Source of the DNA: Hyphomicrobium sp. CS1BSMeth3
GTDB taxonomy: Bacteria; Pseudomonadota; Alphaproteobacteria; Rhizobiales; Hyphomicrobiaceae
Length of the DNA: 64,000 nucleotides
Assembly (NCBI RefSeq): GCF_900117415.1
Contig: NZ_FPEI01000006.1
Location: 806,001 to 870,000, forward strand
Reading direction: 5' to 3'
Shown one piece after another: positions 22,943-29,966 of this stretch. Every line of letters starts with the position of its first letter. Position 1 is the stretch's first letter. The notes under the pieces were generated by a model. The model saw only the letters and a list, made by a program, of their open reading frames with translations. It was not told where the DNA came from and did not search any database. Position numbers and translations under genes: made by a program.

Positions 22943-24296
22943 GGTGCACCTCGGTTGTTGCGTCCAACAACAACCTGACACACTCGGTCGCACCAAATGT
23001 CCCCGCTTCTTTCAGGGGATCGGGAATTGTGGATTCCCACATGCGAGCAAAGAGCGGGAATTCTCCAATCAATTGAGCAAGCTCGCTTTTTAATGCGCGC
23101 TCGAGAGCATCCTGCTGGTCAGCGAGAACAGCGATTTCGGGCTCCGCTGCTTGACCTCGCCCTTGAGCAGCAGCCATCATCGACTTAATCACTTCGGACT
23201 GAGCCGCATAGCCTTCCATCCGGCCCACGGCAGACATTGCTGAGCGCAGCACTCGAGCCAATTCAGACTCGATATCGGTCACTCCCGTCGAGATGTGCTC
23301 GTCGTTCGGGACCTTTGACTCCGACCAATCGAGCAGGCGCGAAAGATGATCAATATCGGCAGTCACACTAGGGAAGATCGTATTGCCCACTGCGGTAACT
23401 ACCTCCATACCTTCCAGCATGGGGATCAATTCATCCAATGGGTTCGGCATGTGATATCCGAAGCGGCCTTGCTTGCGGATATCACCGCTCGATAGCGCGG
23501 TACTCCATCTACGCTCGAGTTGCTTCTCCGTTATCGTGATGCCCAATCGAGCCGCGGCTTGTTCGACAATGAATAGGGCGCCGGGTTCCTTTGTTGGGCT
23601 GTCCTTAGACCTGGTAGGCGAATAACCTTTCTCGGTGAAGTGATACGCCAACTTGATGAGCTCGGCGTCGCGTTGAGTTTGTGACTTCGTCATGCCCACC
23701 GGCGGGCGATATTCGATCTTGTTGTCGAGCACCAGATCTCTGAAGTTACGGATCACTGTGGGCATTGAGACTGAGCTATCGCCGCAATCCTGGTACTGAC
23801 GCAGCATGTCTCGGAGAAGCTCGTACGCAACGGGGTCTCCATCTCGTGCCTTCTTGAGTACCTTACCGGCCTTCTCTTCAGAGAGTCTGTAGAAGCTGAT
23901 TAGATCGTTCTTTCGCATTCGATCCGCTTCACCCGCTGGCAATAGGATGAGGCAGTTCAGCTTGAGCAGCGTGAACAGGGTGAAACGTATGGCTGCATCA
24001 ACGTCGCCTGGGCGGAATGGATCGCGTGAAGGCTCTTCAATGCCAGCGCAGTCGAACGCCAGAAGGAAATGATCCTTGGGATGGCCTTCTGTGCGCGGGA
24101 CCATCACGACATCGAAGCAACTGAGCCACATCGCGTAGCGCTGTCTTAGCGTGCCACTGTGCTCCTTCAGCTTTCCCGCCAATGCGAGCTGGCGCAGCAT
24201 GTACTCCGCCTCGTCGATCGCCAGCTCGTCTTTGGGCTCTATCTTCGTATCGTTCAGTAGCTTCTGCCGGCGTCGTGCTACTTTCGGACGGCTCAT
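22914..24296 (-). CDS. conserved unknown protein beside the integrase
   Basis: 460 residues from the ATG at 24296 with GAGGGGG upstream. No known catalytic motif. Blocks that look ordered are LRQLALAGKLKEHSGTLRQR, LAYHFTEKGYSPTRSKDSPT and VEQAAARLGITITEKQLERR (HTH-like), and a C-terminal helical region. It sits 13 bp after the integrase stop and upstream of the AlpA-like gene, so integration, control and replication genes appear to be one transcript. Confidence 0.55.
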   Translation of the reverse strand: MSRPKVARRRQKLLNDTKIEPKDELAIDEAEYMLRQLALAGKLKEHSGTLRQRYAMWLSCFDVVMVPRTEGHPKDHFLLAFDCAGIEEPSRDPFRPGDVDAAIRFTLFTLLKLNCLILLPAGEADRMRKNDLISFYRLSEEKAGKVLKKARDGDPVAYELLRDMLRQYQDCGDSSVSMPTVIRNFRDLVLDNKIEYRPPVGMTKSQTQRDAELIKLAYHFTEKGYSPTRSKDSPTKEPGALFIVEQAAARLGITITEKQLERRWSTALSSGDIRKQGRFGYHMPNPLDELIPMLEGMEVVTAVGNTIFPSVTADIDHLSRLLDWSESKVPNDEHISTGVTDIESELARVLRSAMSAVGRMEGYAAQSEVIKSMMAAAQGRGQAAEPEIAVLADQQDALERALKSELAQLIGEFPLFARMWESTIPDPLKEAGTFGATECVRLLLDATTEVHHESTEGGSH

Positions 24297-24309
24297 CGCG
24301 TTTCCCCCT

Positions 24310-25725
24310 CTAGCCAGCGGTCCTGGACCCAAGGGGATCAACCACCCCATATGATATTCTTCGTCCTCTTGGTCTTCTTGGTCCTCTTGCCTTCGGCGGA
24401 TCTGCGATCTTCCTGACGTGCCGCGCCCACAGTTCGAGAGCTTCCCGCTTCTCGGTCTCATAGGTCCAAAGGTTATAGATGCCCGCCACTCCAGCCTTGC
24501 TGCCGCTCACGTGATTGAGTACGGCCTCGACGACGTGCGGCAGAACACCAAGGCGTGCCATTCCGGTTGCCACCGTCCGGCGCAGATCGTGCAAGTTCCA
24601 TTCGGGCATGTCTGTTGCCCGCGGATCATCCGCTTTCGCGAGCTTCGTAATGCGCTCGTCCAACCGAGCCTTGCCCCTGCTGAACCCGCTGAAGGGCGTG
24701 CGTCCTCCGAGGCCGTACAGATGATCCTCGCCAACGATCTTCGGTGCGCCTTCAAGAATGGCGATCGATGTCGTGGTCAGGGGCACCAGGTGGGGCAAGC
24801 CGTTCTTCGTCCGCTCCGGCGGCAGTATCCAGGCCTTTGCCTTGGTATCGAGCTCCGGCCGCAGTAGGCCTGCGACTTCGCCGCGGCGCTGGGCCGTCAG
24901 AATGAGCAGACGCACGATGTCGCCGAACGGGAAACCTTCGATCTCGGCGGCGCGCCATACAAGGTTCAGTTCGGTATCTGAAAGGATACGCGTGCGCTTC
25001 CCTTCGGCTAGCGGCTTTGCGAGGCGGAATGCCGGGCTGGTTTCGATGATCTCGGCATCGACGCACCAATTGAAGAACCGCTTCAGGGTGCCGAGTTCGC
25101 GGTTGACCACGGTCCGCCCGCCACGGGCTTTGCTGACGTCGAGCAGTTCGTGAATGTCCCGCCGGCGGATTTTGGTGACCGGTCGCTCGGCCCAGCGCGC
25201 GACAATCCCCCCGGGAACCTCTCGGAAGACCGGGAGGCCCTTGGTACGGGTTTCACCACGAACGACATGCAGCCCGAGCAGCCGTGCGGTTTCCCACCAC
25301 GATCGGGTGTTGGGTATGACGTAGCTGTCGAGCCACCGCCGGACCAGGACGCCGAAAGCATCCCGATCGGCCTTGGGGGCGTGCTGTATCGTTTTGGCGA
25401 CTTTCATCTCGGCGGCGGGGTCTTCTCCGCGCTCGATGGCCTCGAGGGCATCCTTGGCGCGCTCCCGGGCCTTCACGAGGTCGACAACGGGATACGTCCC
25501 GAGGGTCAACTTCCGCGGACGGCCGCCGTAGCGGTACCGTACACACCAGGATTTGGTTCCGGAGGGCTTGGGCTGGATGACGAGCCGAAGGCCCGGCATG
25601 CCAGCATCCGCGACTTCGCGGCGTGTGTCGCCAGCGTCTAGCTTGTCGATGGATAGGACCGTAAGCAGCTTTCGCAATTTGCGCACCGATAGAATGTGAG
25701 GGGTAACAAGTGGGTAGCGAATCAT
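24310..25725 (-). CDS. tyrosine-type site-specific integrase (attR side)
   Basis: 471 residues. The N-terminal DUF4102 domain (GMPGLRLVIQPKPSGTKSWC, then RKLTLGTYPVVDLVKARERA) spans about 25-110, followed by a core-binding domain (about 125-240) and a catalytic domain. Catalytic residues Arg280 (AQRRGEV), Lys307 (ERTKNGL), His379 and Arg382 (HDLRRT), His405 (NHVSG) and Tyr417 (GIYN) are all present. A 45-residue basic tail follows. It points inward from attR and is the first gene of the leftward block, so it may be the integrase of the replication module. Confidence 0.92.
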   Translation of the reverse strand: MIRYPLVTPHILSVRKLRKLLTVLSIDKLDAGDTRREVADAGMPGLRLVIQPKPSGTKSWCVRYRYGGRPRKLTLGTYPVVDLVKARERAKDALEAIERGEDPAAEMKVAKTIQHAPKADRDAFGVLVRRWLDSYVIPNTRSWWETARLLGLHVVRGETRTKGLPVFREVPGGIVARWAERPVTKIRRRDIHELLDVSKARGGRTVVNRELGTLKRFFNWCVDAEIIETSPAFRLAKPLAEGKRTRILSDTELNLVWRAAEIEGFPFGDIVRLLILTAQRRGEVAGLLRPELDTKAKAWILPPERTKNGLPHLVPLTTTSIAILEGAPKIVGEDHLYGLGGRTPFSGFSRGKARLDERITKLAKADDPRATDMPEWNLHDLRRTVATGMARLGVLPHVVEAVLNHVSGSKAGVAGIYNLWTYETEKREALELWARHVRKIADPPKARGPRRPRGRRISYGVVDPLGSRTAG

Positions 25726-25763
25726 GTCGCTACGAATGTCTACCCATCACACCGATTCGCTAC
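25714..25763. repeat. inverted GTAGCGAATC repeats at the integrase start
   Basis: GTAGCGAATC at 25714-25723 and its complement GATTCGCTAC at 25754-25763 flank a third inverted heptamer TCGCTAC at 25727-25733. They overlap the integrase start and lie about 100 bp from attR, which suits arm-type or excisionase sites or an autoregulatory operator. Confidence 0.4.
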
Positions 25764-25852
25764 TATGCGAATGCTCGAAACCACTGTGTTTACTGGTGAT
25801 AACCAGAATCGGCCACACAAGAACGCAACCTTATGCTACAAGCTGGCAGGCT

Positions 25853-25900
25853 CTTTGGGAGCAGGGGGTCGCGAGTTCGAATCCCGCTGCCCCGACCAAT
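25853..25900 (+). repeat. attR: 48-bp copy of the tRNA-Pro 3' end
   Basis: Exact copy of 2231-2278. The sequence upstream of it (25801-25852) does not continue into a tRNA, so this is only a 3' fragment, left as the right junction of the element. Confidence 0.95.
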
Positions 25901-25970
25901 TTCGCCGAGCGCTGTGAGGCCGAGCCCTCCGCGATGGCCGCTGCCATAAAAATCGACGGCGCAAAGATCG

Positions 25971-26423
25971 ATGGAATTCGATTTAGCTTCCGCACGCGAG
26001 TATGCGCGATCTGGCAGGACAGAGGAGTGGGTGCACGCCTACTTGAGTGCCGGAGGCTGGGCCAACCCTGGTCTTTCGAACGGCCTCAGGCTGGCGAGAC
26101 GATGGTGGATCGGACCGGTTGAGCTTCCATTGGCGCGGCTCGTGCGAAAATGCGGGCCTGAACCCGAGATGAAGTATCGCACGCCGGCAGATCAGTGGAA
26201 CGAGCGGACGGGACGCATCGCGTCAACGGTGAGCGATCCGGCACAACTTCCGCCTGCTATTGCCGAGTACCAGAACGGCGTGCTCACTCTGGCTGACGGC
26301 AATCACCGCCACGAAGGCGCTCGTCGGAAGGGTTGGGCAACCCTGTGGGTGCTTATTTGGTTCAATCATGAAGCAGAATGGCGAGCGAGCGAATGGTTCG
26401 GCTCCTCGAATTGTGCATCATAG
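25971..26423 (+). CDS. ParB-like N-terminal-domain protein (DGNHRHE motif)
   Basis: 150 residues. The C-terminal part reads LTLADGNHRHEGARRKGWAT, the Asp-Gly-Asn-His-Arg-His signature of ParB-like/Srx-type nucleotide-binding folds. The N-terminal half is helical (EFDLASAREYARSGRTEEWV). Chromosomal, 70 bp outside attR. A stand-alone ParB-like domain without HTH suggests an enzyme or nuclease-like role and not plasmid partition. Function unknown. Confidence 0.6.
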   Translation: MEFDLASAREYARSGRTEEWVHAYLSAGGWANPGLSNGLRLARRWWIGPVELPLARLVRKCGPEPEMKYRTPADQWNERTGRIASTVSDPAQLPPAIAEYQNGVLTLADGNHRHEGARRKGWATLWVLIWFNHEAEWRASEWFGSSNCAS

Positions 26424-26465
26424 CGAGCACTTCGAACGGCAAGGCAGCCGTCACAGCCGCCGCGG

Positions 26466-27356
26466 CTAGGCTGCCTTGCTGGCCGCTGTGACAGGCAACT
26501 GGGTGTCCGCTGCCCCTTGATCGCCAGTGGCTGTGCCTGCCGACGCAGCATAGACCACGTATTGGTTCCAGGGCTGCCACTTGGGGCTGGCCTCTCTCAC
26601 CCGTCGAAGGACGGACGAGTTCTGGAACAGGTCATCGTACTGCGGATAAACGTACACGACATAGGCTTCGCGGGGCCTTGCCCTCAGAGTGGCCTCGAGA
26701 TTGGCGATGATTTTCTCGAGGATCTCGCGTCCGAACGGATCGAACAGGAAGAGCACGAACGGCTCCTCACCGTAGGCGTAGTCGAGAGCGTCCATGCAAT
26801 GCAGCTCGAATGCCGCGCACTGCTGGGATGAAGGCTTGTAGCGCTTGATGTTCTCTTCGGCGACGTGGTGCAGATAGCTCGACAGTTCGACGCCGACGAT
26901 CTTCGTGAACGGAAATTCCGATGCGACGAGCAGCGCTCGGCCTTTGCCCGACCCCATGTCGATGAACGTGAACTTGTTCGGCGTCAGCGGCAGAGAACCG
27001 ATGATCTCGTATATGACCGAAGCCGTCGTCGGCACGTAGAAGTGAACGGACGTCTTCTGGTGGTGCTCGAACACGGGAGCCGAAGTATCTGTGCCGAAGC
27101 GTGCATCGAAGGCTTCGTGCCGCTCCTCGACATAGGCCCTTGCATATTCGAACAGGTAGAAGAGGCGTCCGATCACGGGGCCGTTGAGATCCAGCGGGCC
27201 TCGGAACACCTTCGTGAGCAGGGGGTTCATCGCAGCCATGATCGCCTTCCAGGTAACGCGTGTTTTTGCTCTTGCCTCGGAGGCGGGCGTCGCGATCGGA
27301 GACGCGACAACTGAATGCGGACGATTGATCGCTCGGCCCTTGTCGCGATTGGCCAT
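26466..27356 (-). CDS. class I SAM-dependent methyltransferase
   Basis: 296 residues. SAM-binding motif I TFIDMGSGKGRALLVA (about 151-166), acidic motif II VGVELSS, and a later FDPFGREILEKIIANLEATL. The first about 40 residues look disordered, so a start nearer MAAMNPLLTK is possible. Substrate not evident. The DOT1-like spacing of motif I and II suggests a protein or small-molecule methylase. Confidence 0.75.
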   Translation of the reverse strand: MANRDKGRAINRPHSVVASPIATPASEARAKTRVTWKAIMAAMNPLLTKVFRGPLDLNGPVIGRLFYLFEYARAYVEERHEAFDARFGTDTSAPVFEHHQKTSVHFYVPTTASVIYEIIGSLPLTPNKFTFIDMGSGKGRALLVASEFPFTKIVGVELSSYLHHVAEENIKRYKPSSQQCAAFELHCMDALDYAYGEEPFVLFLFDPFGREILEKIIANLEATLRARPREAYVVYVYPQYDDLFQNSSVLRRVREASPKWQPWNQYVVYAASAGTATGDQGAADTQLPVTAASKAA

Positions 27357-27793
27357 GAGGGCGCGCGCCGGCGCTTACAGCGGCCGGCTGATCGCACCGG
27401 GATCGCAGCGCATACGGGAGCGCCCGGGCTTCCGAGGTTACTGATGCCAGCTATGTTCGGCAGGGTGGCGGGGCATCAGCACGCCGCTCGCCGGTTGAAG
27501 TTCGTATTTTCATTGAAGTAGCAACTCATGAGAATGCGACATTCGATCTCGACGGCGCCGTTGCGATGCTTCGTCGCGGATCGCGCGCCTGGGATTTTTC
27601 CTCCGGGGAGGATGGTACGGCGATGCCGCGTGGCATCGTTGTTAGGGCCGTCTCGGTCGGGAGTGACGCGCCTCCAGCCCGAGGCTGATCTCCGTGTTTT
27701 CAGAGCGAGCGAAGAATGCTAACGGTCTGTCTGAGATCCGCATTGGCATTCCTCCGGCCGAAATTCCGGCCTCTCACCCGGAACCGCACGCCC
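27357..27793. other. 437-bp intergenic region
   Basis: Upstream of both the methyltransferase (leftward) and the NDUFS4-like gene (rightward). No gene, RNA or terminator recognised. Presumed to hold the two divergent promoters. Confidence 0.4.
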
Positions 27794-28099
27794 ATGATCG
27801 CTCGCATCTATCGTCCTGCGAAGACCGCCATGCAGTCCGGCCAGGCCCGCACGAAGGCGTGGGTGCTCGAGTTCGAGGGCGCTGCAGCGCGCGAAGTCGA
27901 TCCTCTCATGGGCTGGACGAGCTCGACGGACACGCGCGCGCAGATCCGCCTCGAGTTCGATACCAAGGAAGAGGCCATCGCCTACGCGGAGCGCAACGGC
28001 ATTCCCTTCCGTCTCAGCGAGCCGAAGCCGCGTCAGCCCATTCGCAAGTCCTACGCCGACAACTTCAAGTTCGGCCGTCGCGAGCCCTGGACGCACTAG
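27794..28099 (+). CDS. NADH dehydrogenase (complex I) accessory subunit, NDUFS4-like
   Basis: 101 residues of the ETC_C1_NDUFS4 family: MIARIYRPAKTAMQSGQART, WVLEFEGAAAREVDPLMGWT, DTRAQIRLEFDTKEEAIAYA and a final KSYADNFKFGRREPWTH. The 18-kDa accessory subunit is shared by mitochondria and alphaproteobacteria and stabilises the NADH-binding arm of complex I. Length matches bacterial members. The ATG at 27794 begins the conserved part. Often encoded away from the nuo operon, as here. Confidence 0.9.
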   Translation: MIARIYRPAKTAMQSGQARTKAWVLEFEGAAAREVDPLMGWTSSTDTRAQIRLEFDTKEEAIAYAERNGIPFRLSEPKPRQPIRKSYADNFKFGRREPWTH

Positions 28100-28583
28100 T
28101 TTGCTCGCCGCGGGCTGCTGGGAAGGGGTGCTGTCGCCTCTGAGCGTGGTGTCATGCCCGCGGCCGCCATGCGGGCAGCTTAGTCCAAGCCGAGACGAGG
28201 TTCGGGCAGCAAACCCGAGCGGGTCATACGCCGTGGGCATGTCGCCGCGGCCAAATATGAGCGTCTCTTCCGGGCTGCCGCGCGGAAAAAAGAGCGATGC
28301 TCGGCGCGCCACAGGGAAGTGCCGCGGGGCTGACGGAGCAAAGAAATTTGGGGAATGCCATTATTCGTCGGCACGAGCCGAAGCGCCTGTAGAATATGAA
28401 CGATCGTTTATTTGTGTCACGTTAATAGGTTAGAAGGAACCGTGTCCGAACGGTGGCGGGTGGCCTCCGAAGCAATTGTGTTCATTGAGAAACTGCTTGT
28501 ACGAAAAATGACAAATTCCTATCGGATGATCACAACGCTGAGCAGAGGGTCGGGGGGCCGCACGCACAGCGACGGGGGAATGC
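28100..28583. other. 484-bp intergenic region upstream of the NadQ-like gene
   Basis: No gene supported. TGCCCGC/GCGGGCA (28153-28159 and 28169-28175) can form a hairpin just after the NDUFS4-like gene, without a T-tract. An AT-rich stretch around 28390-28440 is the likely promoter region for the NadQ-like gene. Confidence 0.4.
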
Positions 28584-29588
28584 ATGTCCGAGCGGATTGC
28601 CCCGATGGTCGATCGTCGACCGTCGTATGGGGGATTTGCGGTTGAACTGGCAGCATGTCTGGTGAGTGTCGAGGGGGACGAGCCAGTAGTTCTTGTCGAC
28701 GAACGAAGTCCAAGCGAAGCCCGCTTTCCGAGCGTGGCCTTCGATCCTGGAGCCCACAAATGTCTCGACCGAGGGGTCAGGGACTGGCTCCTGGAGAATA
28801 CCGGTCTCGAGCTGGGGAGACTCGAGCAGGTACACACCGCGCGCCGCTCCGGCGCCGGCGGCGGGATCGGCGAGCCGTGCTCCGCCCTTTCAATCGGTTT
28901 CCTGGGGCTTGTTCCGCCCCAGCAGCGCACGAGCGTCACGCAGGGCACGTGGCGTCGCTGCCTCGACTTCATGCCGTGGGAGGATCGGCGCCGGCGCGGC
29001 GGTCTGACGGGGCATGAGCGGGTGGGCCAGCTTCTGCTCGATCGCCTCCAGTCGTCGACGCTTGTCGGCGAGCACGCGCTCGAGCGTCAGTCACGCCGCG
29101 TGCGGACGGCCTTCGGCCTCGACAGTACGGCATGGGAGGAGACGAGCACGCTCGAACGCTGTGACCTCGTACACAAGCTCGGGCCGCACCTCAGCGAGCC
29201 GAATAGCGTCGCGTACGTCGATGGCCTCGCGGGGGAGACGCTCACCTCAGTACGGATGGTGCCGGATCATCTCCAGATCCTCGCCGCGGCGCTGGGCCGC
29301 CTCAGAGCGCGCCTGCGTGTGCGTCCGATCGCGGTCGATCTGGTTCCACCCGTCTTCACGCTCCTCGATCTTCAGCGTTCGGCAGAGGCGATTCTCGGGC
29401 CGAGCCTGCACAAGCAAAACTTCCGCCGGTACGTGGAAGGCGCGGGCGTGATCGAGGCCACGGGCACCATGCGCCAGCAGACCGGAGGTCGGCCTGCGCA
29501 GCTTTTCCGATTTCGTCGCGAAGGCGTGAGCGAGCGCCGTCTCGCCGTCCGGCGCCATGCGGCAACGGGCACGCTTCAGCGCGCTTGA
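28584..29588 (+). CDS. nadQ: NUDIX-like transcriptional regulator of NAD biosynthesis (NadQ/NrtR type)
   Basis: 334 residues. The N-terminal NUDIX-like domain lacks a full Nudix box and so should bind and not hydrolyse its ligand. The C-terminal winged helix carries the diagnostic run LLDLQRSAEAILG, SLHKQNFRRYVEG and TGGRPAQLFRFRRE (about 263-313), as in the alphaproteobacterial NAD regulator family (COG4111). FMPWEDRR in the centre is also typical. Members repress nadABC-type genes in response to NAD-related metabolites. GGGGG precedes the ATG. A strong terminator follows. Confidence 0.82.
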   Translation: MSERIAPMVDRRPSYGGFAVELAACLVSVEGDEPVVLVDERSPSEARFPSVAFDPGAHKCLDRGVRDWLLENTGLELGRLEQVHTARRSGAGGGIGEPCSALSIGFLGLVPPQQRTSVTQGTWRRCLDFMPWEDRRRRGGLTGHERVGQLLLDRLQSSTLVGEHALERQSRRVRTAFGLDSTAWEETSTLERCDLVHKLGPHLSEPNSVAYVDGLAGETLTSVRMVPDHLQILAAALGRLRARLRVRPIAVDLVPPVFTLLDLQRSAEAILGPSLHKQNFRRYVEGAGVIEATGTMRQQTGGRPAQLFRFRREGVSERRLAVRRHAATGTLQRA

Positions 29589-29614
29589 TTTCGCCATCGG
29601 TGGATGTCACCTCT

Positions 29615-29650
29615 GGGCGGGCTGCCAAGGCGGCCCGCCCTGTTATTTTT
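29615..29650 (+). terminator. Rho-independent terminator of the nadQ gene
   Basis: GGGCGGGC (29615-29622) pairs with GCCCGCCC (29633-29640), with further pairing possible inside (TGCC/GGCG region), followed by TGTTATTTTT. Confidence 0.85.
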
Positions 29651-29685
29651 CTTGCGGCTCCGACGTAGTGAATTTGTGAGGTGTG

Positions 29686-29907
29686 ATGGAAGCCGTAAAG
29701 TGGATCGTCGTCTGGGGATTGGTCTCGCTCGTGTCGGCGGTCGCGGCCGGTATCATCGCGAGCTACAAGCGGCGTGATCACTCGGCCTGGGCAGCGTGGT
29801 GCTTCGTCTTTCCGCCGCTGCTGATCGTCGTTGCCCTGCTCCACACGAACCAGGGCCCGCGCCCGCGCCGTCCCTCACTGGACGAGGATGACGCGACCTC
29901 GAGCTGA
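29686..29907 (+). CDS. small membrane protein
   Basis: 73 residues with two hydrophobic helices (VKWIVVWGLVSLVSAVAAGI and AWCFVFPPLLIVVALL) and an Arg/Asp-rich C-terminus. GAGG lies four bases before the ATG at 29686. Stands alone between the nadQ terminator and the convergent ppdK gene. Function unknown. Confidence 0.65.
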   Translation: MEAVKWIVVWGLVSLVSAVAAGIIASYKRRDHSAWAAWCFVFPPLLIVVALLHTNQGPRPRRPSLDEDDATSS

Positions 29908-29966
29908 GTGCGCGAGCGGGTCTCGGCCTCAGTCCCTGCTCCCGCCGCCGCGAGCCGCGCGACACT

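Larger units (their letters stand above)
2279..25900. mobile_element. 23.6-kb element integrated in tRNA-Pro (defective podovirus-like prophage or phage satellite)
   Basis: The element lies between the 48-bp att repeats. It has a tyrosine integrase near each end, an AlpA-like HTH protein, two XRE repressor regions, a DnaB_N-RepA helicase fusion, three small-terminase-like proteins, a KilA-N/DinD-like protein and three large ejection-like virion proteins. No large terminase, portal, major capsid, scaffold, tail tube or lysis gene is visible. Almost everything from 4.0 to 11.8 kb and from 14.6 to 25.7 kb reads leftward. It is therefore either a decayed temperate podovirus or a satellite that borrows a helper capsid. 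Sequence alone does not separate these. Confidence 0.9.

Noticed and set aside
2279-25900. A complete inducible podovirus prophage
   Set aside because: No gene resembling large terminase, portal, major capsid, tail tube or lysis proteins could be found between the att sites.
28153-28175. Hairpin after the NDUFS4-like gene as a terminator
   Set aside because: The 7-bp stem has no T-tract, so I list it only as a feature of the gap.
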